A DNA stretch of 64,000 nt, taken from Cyprinodon diabolis. Lineage: Eukaryota > Chordata > Actinopteri > Cyprinodontiformes > Cyprinodontidae. A program made the translations under genes and the position numbers. Where the stretch lies: positions 19,613,626-19,677,625 of the forward strand of contig CM060064.1 of assembly GCA_030533445.1 (NCBI GenBank). The letters are read 5' to 3'. Shown in pieces: positions 1 to 11,904 of the stretch. Within the stretch, counting starts at the first letter, position 1. Each line of letters begins with the position of its first letter. The notes beneath the pieces were generated by a model that was given only the letters and a program-made list of their open reading frames with translations, ran no database searches and was not told the DNA's origin.

Positions 1-607
1 TGTGTGGTTTTAGTCATGTTCGGGAAAACCGATATAAAGAGGCTATTTTCCATTAAAAAAAGTTTTATGCTCCTTATGTATTAATTCATATCCATCTTGG
101 GGAATTTCAAACCTGTTCTAAATTAATCCACTGTTCTACAGTCTGTTGCTGCCCCTTAAATCCATCATTATAGAGACTTTAATTAGCTTTGATCAGGGGT
201 CCTAAGGTCTATTTTGAGAGTCGACTTGACTCAAACACAGGAAAAAGGAGCCACTGTTAATAGAAAGAGGACGTAATTACAAATCTTTGGAATATATACA
301 ATTTAATTTTATGCAGGAACTTACAAATGTTTTTCTTTGCATAACTGATCAAAATACTTATGGGTGGGAAAAAATGAGTACGAATGAAAGCATGACCAAA
401 TGACCATCTGAAGTTTTCAGTTTTCTTACAGCAGACTTCAGTATGTTTATGTACTTAATTGTTTGTGAAAGCAAGAACAAAATCCTTAGAAATATTGTGT
501 GGTTGGTATTAAACTTCTTACGGTTGATCTAACTTCTTAGACGGTTGATTTTTGTATTTGAACACTCAGCCCGCCTCCAGAGTAACAAAGCAATGACACT
601 GCAAATA
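1..607. other. Probable scgn intron sequence, no feature seen
   Basis: AT-rich sequence left of the first Tc1 element. I see no exon of secretagogin here and no other recognisable gene. By position it is probably intron of scgn, because the first visible scgn exon (3182) starts about 80 residues into the protein. Confidence 0.4.
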
Positions 608-1828
608 CACTCACCGGCCACTTTATTAGGTACACCTGTCCAACTGCTCGTTAACACTTAATTTCTAAGCAGCCAATCACATGGTGGCAACTCAGTGCAT
701 TTAGGCATGTAGACATGGTCAAGACAATCTCCTGCAGTTCAAACCGAGCATCAGTATGGGGAAGAAAGGTGATTTGAGTGACTTTGAACGTGGCATGATT
801 GTTGGTGCCAGAAGGGCTGGTCTGAGTATTTCAGAAACTGCTGATCTACTGGGATTTTCACGCACAACCATCTCTAGGGTTTACAGAGAATGGTCCGAAA
901 AAGAAAAAACATCCAGTGAGCGGCAGTTCTGTGGGCGGAAATGCCTTATTGATGCCAGAGGTCAGAGGAGAATGGCCAGACTGGTTCGAGCTGATAGAAG
1001 GGCAACAGTGACTCAAATAACCACCCGTTACAACCAAGGTGGGCAGAAGAGCATCTCTGAACGCACAGTACGTCGAACTTTGAGGCAGATGGGCTACAGC
1101 AGCAGAAGACCACACCGGGTGCCACTCCTTTCAGCTAAGAACAGGAAACTGAGGCTACAATTTGCACAAGCTCTTCGAAATTGGACAATAGAAGATTGGA
1201 AAAACGTTGCCTGGTCTGATGAGTCTCGATTTCTGCTGCAACATTCGGATGGTAGGGTCAGAATTTGGCATCTACAACATGAAAGCATGGATCCATCCTG
1301 CCTTATATCAACGGTTCAGGCTGGTGGTGGTGGTGTCATGGTGTGGGGAATATTTTCTTGGCACTCTTTGGGCCCCTTGGTACCAATTGAGCATCGTTGC
1401 AACGCCACAGCCTACCTGAGTATTGTTGCTGACCATGTCCATCCCTTTATGACCACAATGTACCCAACTTCTGATGGCTACTTTCAGCAGGATAATGCGC
1501 CATGTCATAAAGCTGGAATCATCTCAGACTGGTTTCTTGAACATGACAATGAGTTCACTGTACTCAAATGGCCTCCACAGTCACCAGATCTCAATCCAAT
1601 AGAGCATCTTTGGGATGTGGTGGAAAGGGAGATTTGCATCATGGATGTGCAGCTGACAAATCTGCAGCAACTGTGTGATGCCATCATGTCAATATGGATC
1701 AAACTCCCTGAGGAATGCTTCCAGCACCTTGTTGAATCTATGCCACGAAGAATTGAGGCAGTTCTGAAGGTAAAAGGGGGTCCAACCCGTTACTAGCATG
1801 GGGTACCTAATAAAGTGGCCGGTGAGTG
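608..1828 (+). mobile_element. Complete Tc1/mariner-type transposon (DD36E)
   Basis: The element is 1221 bp and flanked by TA on both sides (606-607 and 1829-1830), the usual Tc1/mariner target duplication. The terminal inverted repeats are 26 bp and perfectly matched (608-633 and 1803-1828), beginning CACTCACCGGCCACTTTATT. It carries one uninterrupted transposase gene. Perfect termini plus an open gene point to recent insertion. It lies in what is probably an scgn intron, in the same orientation as scgn. Confidence 0.93.
756..1796 (+). CDS. Tc1-like transposase, 346 aa, intact
   Basis: Cut-and-paste transposase that would bind the element's inverted repeats and move it between TA sites. The N-terminus (about residues 8-60) looks like the first helix-turn-helix (LSISETADLLGFSRTTISRV), followed by a second paired-type helix region to about residue 120. 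The catalytic triad is visible: D155 in WSDESRF, D246 in FQQDNAPCH and E283 in SPDLNPIEHLW. A glycine-rich box (AGGGGVMVWG) lies near residues 189-198. There are 36 residues between D246 and E283, not the 34 of classical Tc1, which fits the DD36E group described in animals as 'Incomer' (name from memory). The length is normal for the superfamily and there are no stops or frameshifts. The ATG at 756 is the first in frame and sits 148 bp inside the element. Confidence 0.92.
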   Translation: MGKKGDLSDFERGMIVGARRAGLSISETADLLGFSRTTISRVYREWSEKEKTSSERQFCGRKCLIDARGQRRMARLVRADRRATVTQITTRYNQGGQKSISERTVRRTLRQMGYSSRRPHRVPLLSAKNRKLRLQFAQALRNWTIEDWKNVAWSDESRFLLQHSDGRVRIWHLQHESMDPSCLISTVQAGGGGVMVWGIFSWHSLGPLVPIEHRCNATAYLSIVADHVHPFMTTMYPTSDGYFQQDNAPCHKAGIISDWFLEHDNEFTVLKWPPQSPDLNPIEHLWDVVEREICIMDVQLTNLQQLCDAIMSIWIKLPEECFQHLVESMPRRIEAVLKVKGGPTRY

Positions 1829-3181
1829 TATAAGGTTGAGCATGGAAATGAATTCTGACAGCATTTTGAACAAAAGGAAGTCAGTGTTTAACCATAAACT
1901 GTGCAGCATGAAGTTTTATTAGTTTCATATCCCAGTTGATAATGTCCTTAAATATTACCAATAAAGCTAAAAAGCAACCTCCAAAGCTTCTGAAGTAGTT
2001 CTAACATCAACATTCAAATTACTAATTTTTGCTCTGGTAATAGGAACAATTATCATAAACTGGATGTTTAGACCGTTAGGCAGCTGCAGTTCTTAACATT
2101 CAGTCTTACACAATTTGCTGTTTGTGCAGCATTTTTTTTTTCGCTAGCTTCTGCAGAGATGTATCTTTAAGCTGTATTTTTTTTAGCTCAAGTGTTGTCT
2201 GTGCTTGCAAAATGTTTTATAGCCTAGAATGTGTGTAATAAGTTGTTTTTACAGATGCATGGAGGCTTAAAAGGAAGTCAGCAGTTTTTATCAGCAAGCC
2301 ACAAGATCCTGTGTTGTAGCTGCATGTACCGCTGGTAAACATACAGCATCTGTTCATTTCACAGAAGCAGAACTAAACAAATAGCTGCAACAGTCCCTTA
2401 CCGAAAAGGAAAATCTAGCATATTAGCATAAAACAATTAAACGTTGACCACTCAAGCCAAAAGGCTAAATGTCACCACACTGTGAAGTCAAACAACAGAA
2501 AGTCCCCTTTGAAATCCTTTCCTGGTTTATACTTAATATTAAGTTTTATATACAAAAACCAACAATTTCCAACCTTTTATTTTTCCTTAATTTGTTTTTA
2601 TTAAAAGTTCATAAATTCATATAGTAAAGTGTTTGGAAAGTATCTGATGCCCAGAAGTAAAAACCCATAGGGACTGGGATTCTGCGGGAAGCAACAACCT
2701 TGGTGCATTGTCCTTGTTAAGGCTTCATCTCTGTCTTCTGATGAGCTGCACTCTTTTTATTACTGTTGCCATGTGGGACAGTTTAATCTGCTAATGTAGA
2801 GCTGAGGTTCAGATGCCAACCAGTCTCAATAAGAACTGGAGTAAAGCCAGAGGAGATGGTGCAGGAGTCCTTCAGAGGTCCTAAATCATCGTACTGATGT
2901 TCTGCTAAGTTAATTGATTTTATTAGGGGTTTTTTCTTGTTCTGATCCTTAGCTTTTTCCCATCCTTCTCAATTTTGTGAAGTGTAATTCATTCTGCCCA
3001 ATGCCCCACTTATTTAGAAGAAATGGTAGCATAGAGTAGCTACAGTGCTTCAAGACGCCCCTGATCTACCAACACTAAAAGATCAAAATGAAGTTGGGTT
3101 TTTTACAAAAAATTTCTGATTGTTAAACCTGATAATGGTAACAGATTTTCACTAAGATCATTGGTTTTTCTTTTCTTCCAG

Positions 3182-6100
3182 TTAGCCAACATGATTCTGC
3201 CTGAAGAAGAAAACTTCTTGTTAATTTTCCGAAGAGAAGCTCCACTTGACAACAGTGTTGATTTTATGAAGGTAAAGATGCACACAAAGAACTAATCAAT
3301 GATTAGTGAGATGCGTTTGATTAATTTTCTAGTCTGGTTACTTCCTCTGGTTTATTTAGATATAGAAATCTTTTCCTCAAAACCGACTTCTATGCCTTGA
3401 TGACATCTTATCTAGATTAGTTCTTGTTCTAAATTCTTTTTTGAACAATTTTTCAATTATGTTATTCTTATAAAAGAGCAGAGATGCATAAAACCAAACT
3501 GGTGAATAAAAAGGCAGCTCTGACTCCTTCCTTTTTATTCCCTACTGTAATTTTTAACTCTACGTGGCCATTTCTTATTTTACCAAAGCGGTTATGATTT
3601 TTATGTCTATTCAGAATTTAATTTTCTTTGTATTTGTATGTTTTAAAAACATGAAATAACCGCTTGTTAGCTGATGCTTATAAAGGCAGTAACTTTAAAT
3701 TTTATGAAAAATCAGAAACCAAAAAAACTCAGAAAATAAGACTGTCATCTAGTTGGAGGCGTTTTCTTTCTGCTGGTAGGTTATCACGACATTCAGTAGA
3801 ATCTGCTCAATGCTAGCTTTACAGAGAGTTAAACCCTGATAAATCCACAGAAAACTTGAGTGCACTGACCATTGAAAACGGATGTTCTTAGCATTAAGTA
3901 GAAATCTAAAAAGTTTTATCTTTCAATCCTTTTTTTTTCTGTTTCACTCATATCTGTGTGGCCTTCATCTAAAAAGATGTGAGCTTCTTTCTACCCACTA
4001 TACATCACTTTAAAACTCTAAGCAGGACTTTATAATCGGATATAAAAATCAATTGGCCTTTATTCTTATTGTATCTTGTCTGCTTGAATAGTTTGTAACA
4101 TTCATATCTTACTCCTGAGGAGTCTGATGTATTAATAGAAAACCTATGGAATAGAACTGGCAGGATTTAAAAATGAGACTCAGGATCTTTATGGATGACA
4201 ACAATGTTCAAGTAGTTTTGTAGTGAATAAAGGTCAACTTTGCCTTATTTTACTTCACTTTTGTAATGCGCTGATTTACAAATTAGGTTTGGTACCAAAA
4301 ACATACAACCGTAAATTATCAATTTATGGTGAAGTTCAATAGGTTGACCTTTTTGACAAACAAAAGATAACTTTGTTGAACTGCTTGTTCCATTGATCAA
4401 ATTCTAAACTTAAAAAGGAAGAGGATAAATCTATTTGTCTGTTTTTTTTGTTTTTTTTTTTAATGATCTGATCCGTCCTGGTGAACCCACTGTAGATATG
4501 GAGAAAGTATGACATGGACTGCAGCGGCTTCATATCGGCACAGGAGTTGAAGGTGAGCTTTTATAAGAAACAAGCTCATTCAAAAAAAATTATAAACGTT
4601 TATGATATAAGAAATTTACATGTTAAAGGGGACATCATGCATAATCCACTTTTTTTTTTTAGCCATAAGATACATTTCACTGTTAGACTAGTGTCTCTTA
4701 AACTGCTAATGGAGACAGATGATGTGTAGCAGGTTTAACGCTACACATTATTACTCTGGGACCTCTCCCATCATATCTGAGGAAAGGAGATTCAGCAGAA
4801 CCTTTTAAGGATGATGGGTTATTGCGACACCATGTGACTGCATGCCAAAGTTTGGTTTTAGCCAGTCACACAGTAGGAAATGAAACGGCATCAGACCCAA
4901 CTTTGTTTTTATGCTCTTGCTTCCTTTTTCAAAGCTGAAATCATTGATTCTGATTAAACGGATGTGATGCCAGCAGCTACGCGTATGTCCTCATGAGCTG
5001 CCGTGTCTATTTTGGTTTTGTTTTTGGGCTTGGCAGCTGTTGCTTTCATCTTGCTGATATTTTGTGCTTCAAACCATGATAGTGTTGCATAATTGGTCAA
5101 CCAGTCTTGGTTGGACTCAAACAATTTAAGCTGGAGCAGTACAAGATTGATTCTTGTGTGTTTTTGATATCACAAATATCCCAAGAATTCGGCTAGTAGG
5201 TAAAGTTAGACGCCTCTACAACTCAGCCAAGGTCCTCAAGGTACACTCCATGTATGTTTTCAATGTGTGCCAGCTTTCACACACTCTTAGATATTTCCCC
5301 GCTCCAATGCATCTCAATTAGCTTATGAAACTACTGCCATGATCCTGCATGCTGAGGATTTAATAAAGACATTTAAATCAGGTGTTCTGGACAAAGGACA
5401 CATCAGCTTGCAGAACTATGCCCCTGAGGACTGGAGTTGACAAAACATGATCTCAAACCTGTAGGATTGTGCCTTAAAGACCAGGTTGATCTGCGTTAAA
5501 GATCAGCTTTTCTGCTCTAGTACTGCAGAAAAGCTGAATTTAGTCTCTTCAGGTGCTGTGCAGGCATCTTTATAATTAGTTTTGGTCATATTTTTCAATT
5601 AGTTCAGTTTTCTTCATTCTGTTTTTCTTTGAACAATGTCACAGTTTTGCTACAGAACTGCTAAACAAGGTCATGGATCTCTGCTTATCAATTTCATAAA
5701 TCCACCATCTTAATTTCTGACAGATTTTCTTTAAAAATCTATGCTTAAGGATACCAAAGATGCATAAGTCAAAATGTAAATCGGCACAAGAGCAAAACCA
5801 TACTGTAGTTACTTGGTATGGGTTGAGAGGTTGTAGATACAGTAATAATAATCCATTATGATGCACTCATTGGAAGGCATGATTCTGCATTTTCCTCATT
5901 TTCTGATAAAAGGCTTAATGGACTACTTTTGTTGACATTTTAGCTAGAAAACTGCAACACAGCTATTGCAGTATGAAGTGCCTCATTTGCATATAATGAG
6001 ACCACACCACAAGAAGCTGTTCTCACAAGAACCTCGGAACGGGGCTAAAAAAAAAAACTGCCTGTGGATCAATAATAACAAGACCAAACCCAAGCATTGC

Positions 6101-9100
6101 AGTTCCATTTCATCTACACCACAACTTTAAATTTGAAAATAAAAGGCATGACATGTCCCCTATAAGAAAAGAAAAAAAATCTTTCTGTATTCAATTCCAG
6201 AGTTTGCAAAATGGTAATGGGCAAATATTCCACACATCACGTCTAAACAGCATTGAATGCTTAGGTTAGCGTCTTTGTTGACTTGTGGATTTTTATTCCT
6301 AATTTCTTTCAACATTCTTATTATAGAAGATTCATATTTGAATTTGTGACTAACATACTCACTGCATTTTAGGTAAAATGTGGAAAAGAAATGATATGCA
6401 TGAGAACTACTGCTTTTCATCAGTAACTTTCTTTTTGCTGTCGTATTTACTTTTTTTTTTTTTTACTCTCCCAGGCTTTCTTAAATGATTTATTTCAGCA
6501 GCACCACAAACAAGTGTCCCCTGTCAAACTGGAGGAATACACAGACACAATGGTAAATGAAACACTCTTGCATTTATAAAGAATCAGTCTGTGAAATGTT
6601 TTTAAAGTTCTAATATACAGTTTATCATGCAAATATTATCAGTGTTTCTTTGTTTTTAATCAATTTAAATATATTGATTTATTTGACAGGGACAGTGTAC
6701 ATTAAAAAGCATTCCTGCAACTGCAGCAGAATTAGCCAAAAGGCTATTTTTCAACTGTCCCTGGACAGATCTTAAAATTGTCTTCCTAAAAAAACACAAC
6801 AGTAAGCATTTTACAATGAAAAATATAAATATAAAAAGAAAAAAAGCTATAACTCTTCAAAACTGATTTAAAAATACAGAATAAGTGTTCGTTGGACTAC
6901 AGATTTTGGGTATAATGAGAATTTGATGTGTATTTTCTAAGCTGAATGGATTCTCATGGATGAAAATAAAAAATTTTCCAATAAACTTTAAATTCATATC
7001 CTCCTGTGTTCAGGTTTATATCTTTAACAGAGTATTTTGCATACAGTATACAGAGATGTACTAAAATATTTTTTTACTTATGTAAATTAAATTTGAATAG
7101 ATTTGAAAACTGAGCCAATTTTGTTTGCCATAATAGCAAGGTCTATTGACCGTGAAAGATCTTGAATTATATTTTATATATAATATAATTATATATTGAC
7201 ATATATTATTTTATGTATAATGTTATTTCTTTGCAGATGAAAATGTTTGACAAAAACAAGGATGGTCGTTTGGATCTGAATGATTTAGCCAGGTATGTTT
7301 TAGTGCTAACAGTTGAGTGCTTCTTCAAGGTTTCTCATGTTAAATTATTTAACAGTTAAAATCAGCTCAATTAAAACTTGGTTTTATATTGAAGGATCTT
7401 AGCTTTGGAAGAGAACTTCCTGCTCCAGTTCCGGATGGATGTAAGTAAAATATTCTATTTTGAAAACAAAATAAACAAATAATAAACCTACATTTACATT
7501 TATCAAATCTAGTATTTGTGTTATTTAATACAAATACCTTATTTTCTTCAAGGCAAACAGTAAAGAGGAGAGGAAGAGAGACTTTGAGAAGATCTTTGAC
7601 CATTATGATGTTGTAAGTTGTTTAAGAAATTGGTTGAAACATGCACTGAAAAAAATAATGCAACCGTTTTTGGCACTTTAACACAATTGTTTCATGTTAG
7701 CAGGGTAGGACATAAAACAATTGTGTTAAAGTAACTAAATATAAATATTTAAATGCCAAAAGCGGTTGCATTATTTTTTTGTGTGTAACTACTAAAACAG
7801 TAACCTCATTTCATCATGTATAGGTAATGGAGTACAACTAATGCTGCATAGTAAAATGTTGGCTGAAGACAACTTTACCCGTTTAAAGGGATTTGATTCT
7901 AGTGTTTAACTTAATTGACACAAAAAGTTTCTCTTTTATATCAGTTTCTGCTAAAGATTGCTGGTACTGCAGCAAAAAGTGTCTAAGTCATGTTTATTCA
8001 GAGCTAAAGGCATTGCAACAGATTTAGCCTTTTTATTATTCAGAGGTTATAGTTATATTTTTCTTTTAGGTTTCTTTTAGGTTTTTATTTTTTATTATCT
8101 TATTCTGACATCTTTAAACTTAACAGAACTTGTACATTTACAATTTAGTGGTGTTGGTTTTCCTTTTCAACCCTTTGCCATTATATTTCCAGATAATAGT
8201 TTCTGAAAACATGTTAATCCTTTTTTTTGCATGTTTTTCTTGTTTATGTAATTTTTAGACTGATTATTTTTTTATTTTGTGCATTGACATCTGATTTCTT
8301 TTTATGCTTTAACCTCTTAGAAATATATAAACTGAGGAAAACTATTAACAGATTGTAGATTAACACATTCTAAAGCGTGTCATATGTTCATTGTGCTTGT
8401 AATGGAGACACAATTAGCTTTTCTTGCTTGGAGAAAAATGCTTTCTGATTACAGATTGCTATGAGGAATTGTTGGATCGGTAGTGGTAAATACAAATAGT
8501 TATGAACACAAAACCGATTAATTTAAAACCTTAATCCATAATATTGACAGCAGTTTAGAATTAAACAGCCTAAGGAAGAGAGCTGCAGCTGTAACATCAG
8601 GACAGAGGGCCCAGAATTGACCCAGAGACAATGCAAAGTTAAAAGGCCCATAGATCTGGAACCTCTGGGGATGAAAAGCTGGCTTGGGTGAGCTTTGATG
8701 ATGATCAGTAAAACCAAAGATAAAAGCCACTTACCTTCTTTTGGGGTTGAGGAGAAACTTTGAGAATTTCTGAAGAAGCCGGTTGGCTTGTGACCTCACC
8801 GGTGAACCTATGAGGACTCCTGAATCTGTCCTGCTAGGTTAGGAAAAATCTTTCTTTAACAGTTACTCGTTGGTCCAGGGGAATGCAAAGGGTCAGATCC
8901 ATGAGAGCAGAGACAGGCAGAATGGTCAAGGGGACTAACCGGAGTACGGAATCAGAGAGCTGGTCCAGAGTCAAAGCCAGGTGACGGAGATCGGAGATCC
9001 AGTGAGAATCTAGGGGAGAATCCAGGAGCGAGGTCAGGGCACAGAAAACGGATCAGAGATCCAAAAACACACTATGATAGGTCTGAAAGGGTTGAGGCAG

Positions 9101-10814
9101 ACTAAGAGAATCAGGAGGTAGAATCAGGAAGACAGATGGGTAATGTCAATACTTGATAAAACTAATCAGTGGCTCATAATAAGCTGGCATTGACTGCTGA
9201 ATATAAACACTGGAAGACAGGTGAATGGTATGATGCTGATTGAGTAGCACTGAACAGGTGAAGCACATAAGCTTTATTGCTGACAGAGCAGAGGGGGAAA
9301 AGAGCCGGCAGACTGACCAGAATCATAACAGTAGCAGTCTGGTGTTTATTAATGTTGCATTGCCATTTTACTGGAGTAAGAGTTGGCAGTGTGTTTTCTT
9401 TTCATGGGTTTTTCTGTGTTGCTCTGCTTTGTTCTGCCTCTACTTATTCTTGCTCTGTGATTGTTTATCTTAAAGAGTAAGACCGGAGCCTTGGAGGGTC
9501 CTGAAGTGGATGGGTTTGTCAAAGACATGATGGAGCTTGTCTGGGTAGGTATCCCTACCATCCACTTTCCTATGTAACAAAAATTGAAGTACAGTGGTAT
9601 AAATATTACCAAATAAGAACAGTATTACTTAAGTTCACTTAGTAAAGAATTGCTAAATAAATACCAGTTCAAATAAAATTTCCGGAGACGTTTTTTATAA
9701 TTTTTGGGGTTTTTTTGTCCATGATCCATTCTCCCATCTTGACAACATGAGGTCTGGTTCTCGGGTTATCAGCTCTACAATACAAAGAGACATTTTAATT
9801 TTTATTATGTATGGAATTTGTCCAGAGCCAAAACAACAATCTAAAGCTTTGGAAAAGGATGGCTTATCGAATTCTATACCTCCTATGTGAAGATTTTTTT
9901 TCCTCCCATTCCTGTGTTGATTTAAAAAAAAAAATCCTGTAGACATTTTACAAGTTCAGAAACTATACTTATGTCTACAGTAAGTGGAAAATATATAAAT
10001 GTGAAAAAAATATGTAATATAATCTCATGGTATATTGAGCAGCCCCCCCCCATGGTATATTGAAAGCCCCCCCCCCCTTCGTTGGACTTCAGATTTCTAG
10101 ACTAGAAAGAGGTTTTTATGTTGACGAAAAGACTTAGTGCTACATATCTTTTCATTAGTTTGTTTTTTACTTTCTTAGTTAAATCAGGAATCGTGGTTTC
10201 ATTGCCCAACTTTAAAGCTGTCTTTTTTTTTTAAGACCAAATATTACACGGTCAATTTCAAACATTTCTTCAGATTGTTTGTGCTTCAGGCATGATGACT
10301 GAAACCGTAGCTTATTTCCTATTAAGTTTACCTTTAGTCAGTCAAAATTGTCTCCTCTTAGTCGTACTGAAAGCAGAAAGCTCCAGACATTGGTGGTTAT
10401 AGAATGCTTATGTTTAATATTTTAAGCATGTCCAGTGGTTTACTGTAGATCACAAGCGTCTTACTCAACAAGTTAAATTAGTTTCAGTTGATGCTTTCTT
10501 CTGAAATAGCTTCTGTTCTAAAACAGACTGGATTTTTAACCACAGACCATTTCCAGCTTTAATGTAGCGTTTAACAGGGTAAAAGCAACTATGTATCACT
10601 TGAGACTTTCTGTAAAACATTAATTTTTTTTATTTTCCACTTAATAATTAATGCACTTCTTGTCTTATTGTCCGTATAGCCAAACATATCAGGCCCTGAT
10701 CTTGACAAGCTGCGAGCCTCTCTATTGCGTCACTGTGATGTCAACAAGGATGGGAAGATCCAGAAAAATGAGTTAGCTCTATGTCTGGGAGTGAAAACCT
10801 TAAAGAAACCTTAG
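3182..10814 (+). CDS. scgn: Secretagogin, 3' part of the gene (8 exons, EF-hands 3-6)
   Basis: Secretagogin is a cytosolic six-EF-hand calcium sensor of neuroendocrine cells. Coding exons by splice sites: 3182-3271, 4496-4552, 6475-6552, 7237-7292, 7395-7440, 7553-7612, 9476-9544 and 10680-10814 (stop TAG 10812-10814); all introns are GT-AG and phases join correctly. They encode about 196 residues. Recognisable stretches are [79 protein letters not shown] and [20 protein letters not shown], which closely match vertebrate secretagogin. EF loops 3 ([12 protein letters not shown]), 4 ([12 protein letters not shown]), 5 ([12 protein letters not shown], split over exons 7553 and 9476) and 6 ([12 protein letters not shown]) all keep calcium-ligand positions. 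The C-terminus ends VKTLKKP. About 80 N-terminal residues (EF-hands 1-2) are not found in the window. Calbindin and calretinin fit less well. Confidence 0.93.
4627..6161. mobile_element. TTAA-target non-autonomous element in an scgn intron
   Basis: The left end reads TTAA then AGGGGACATCATGC (4623-4640). The right end, read on the other strand, is AGGGGACATGTCATGCC, bordered by ATAA where TTAA would be expected. The near-matching ends face each other over about 1.5 kb between scgn exons 4496-4552 and 6475-6552. The sequence between has no long ORF. Termini and the TTAA target fit a piggyBac- or Kolobok-type derivative, but the right TSD is imperfect, so the border is uncertain by a few bases. 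Confidence 0.5.
6660..7010. repeat. Probable interspersed repeat fragment in an scgn intron
   Basis: The stretch with TTATTTGACAGGGACAGTGT followed by AGCCAAAAGGCTA and CAACTGTCCCTGGACAG resembles a widely dispersed fish repeat tail I have seen in other genomes. No target duplication or inverted ends could be read, and no family name is offered. Confidence 0.35.
7644..7785. repeat. Palindromic MITE, 142 bp, in an scgn intron
   Basis: The two halves are near-complementary: the left half begins CACTGAAAAAAATAATGCAA and the right half read backwards begins CACACAAAAAAATAATGCAA. A second complementary pair, CAATTGTTT and AAACAATTG, sits near the centre. It lies just after scgn exon 7553-7612 and would fold into a long hairpin in scgn pre-mRNA. 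No clear target duplication was seen. Confidence 0.65.
8840..9340. repeat. Dispersed GA-rich fish repeat fragment in an scgn intron
   Basis: A run rich in AGGTCAGGGCACAGAAAAC- and GAATCAGGAGGTAGAATCAGG-type phrases ending near AATCATAACAG. The style matches common dispersed fish repeats and resembles the blocks at 40010-40592 and 50290-51060. There is no ORF of note. The family is not identified. Confidence 0.4.
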
Positions 10815-11121
10815 GCCCTTTCTTCTTAAAGTACTGACCTTAAAATTGATGTCAGCATTGATATCTGTATCTAGTTACCTTCTATCATATCACCTTCTAC
10901 CTAATCCTTGAAAGAAAAATTCAAAGATTAGGTAAAACGTTTGGATTGTGTCTCCTGAATTGATATGCGTTTCCTGCACATAATTTTAAGCCAAAAGTAA
11001 AAGGCTCATTTATGCTGGTATATAATGTTTGCTTTTTGTGAAATGTTAGTTTGTGTGCTGGTCAACAAAGTGAAGGTGTCTGTTAAGGTTAAATTACAAT
11101 TGCATGTTTCTGTGTAAATGT

Positions 11122-11153
11122 AATAAAATGTAATGGGATAAAAAGAAAATAAA
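11122..11153 (+). terminator. scgn: Candidate poly(A) signals of scgn
   Basis: AATAAA occurs at 11122-11127 and again at 11148-11153, about 310-340 bases after the scgn stop codon, giving a 3' UTR of roughly 330-360 bases. The spacing is plausible; no transcript evidence. Confidence 0.6.
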
Positions 11154-11330
11154 CAAAAGCATGTGATGGCATAGTGATATATATTTGTGGTTTGTTCTTG
11201 TGTATTTGACTATTTAAAAGTGGCGACAAAAAACAAAACGATGTAAAAAAAAAAAAAAAAAAACAATTCTAGGTTTTCCCTATTTTTTGTCACCCTTCAA
11301 TGTTTCTTGTGAGGTCAAGTTAATATGTAT

Positions 11331-11904
11331 TAGGGCTGGGTATTTTCCCCAAAGTCCTGAATTGATTCAATTTTGATTCATACAGTTCTAAATCGATTAA
11401 TTTCGATTCGATCTGTTTTTACAATAATGAAAGTGATTCAACTGTGTTTCAAAATACTCATGTATTTTTTTCCCTGTCATATTAAACACAAAGTGCAAAA
11501 TTGTAAATCAGACAGTTTAAACTTGAGATGTGAACAAAACTGTCTCAAAAGTGCAAACTTGTTTGTGAAAAGTGAAAAAGTGAAGCCTCACTCAAGCAAG
11601 CAGACGTGACACAGCAGGCATTCATGAGCTGCATTATCTTCAATGCACAAACCATATTTGCAGCGTTGTCTGTAACAACTACAGGGTGTTTGCTGGTCAG
11701 CCCCCATTTGTTAATGCCTTCAGTCAACCTATTGGCTATATTTGCAGCTGTCTGGCTTGAAGTCATCTTGAGTGCATCTTTCCTGCTCATTTGAATGTGA
11801 ACGTCGCACACGTCACTATAAAACTAATCGATCTCATTCCCTAGACATCGATTTTGCAAAAATGTAAAGCAACCGAATCAAAATCAATTATTTACCCAGC
11901 CATA
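11331..11904 (-). mobile_element. hAT-family non-autonomous transposon, 574 bp
   Basis: An 8-bp target duplication ATATGTAT flanks it (11323-11330 and 11905-11912). The short inverted ends are TAGGGCTGGG on the left and, read on the other strand, TATGGCTGGG on the right. Eight-base duplications and such ends are typical of hAT elements. It holds a transposase fragment on the minus strand and sits about 170 bp downstream of the scgn poly(A) signals. Confidence 0.88.
11545..11811 (-). pseudogene. hAT transposase fragment, ~88 codons
   Basis: The translation contains KHPVVVTDNAANMVCALKIM, resembling the V-T-D-N-A-x-N-M segment around a catalytic Asp in hAT/ZBED-type transposases, preceded by ANRLTEGINKWGL. 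Only this middle piece is present. The DNA-binding zinc finger and the C-terminal dimerisation region are absent, so it cannot be functional. Confidence 0.75.

Noticed and set aside
858..1702. Several frames overlapping the first Tc1 transposase on both strands
   Set aside because: They are shadows of the transposase gene at 756-1796 with no domain of their own.
1..3181. Search for scgn exons encoding EF-hands 1-2
   Set aside because: No stretch with the expected residues and splice sites was found, so these exons are assumed to lie left of the window.
9240..9480. 67-77 codon + strand frames before scgn exon 9476-9544
   Set aside because: They run across a dispersed repeat and a pyrimidine-rich acceptor region; only the part after 9476 is coding, in the scgn frame.
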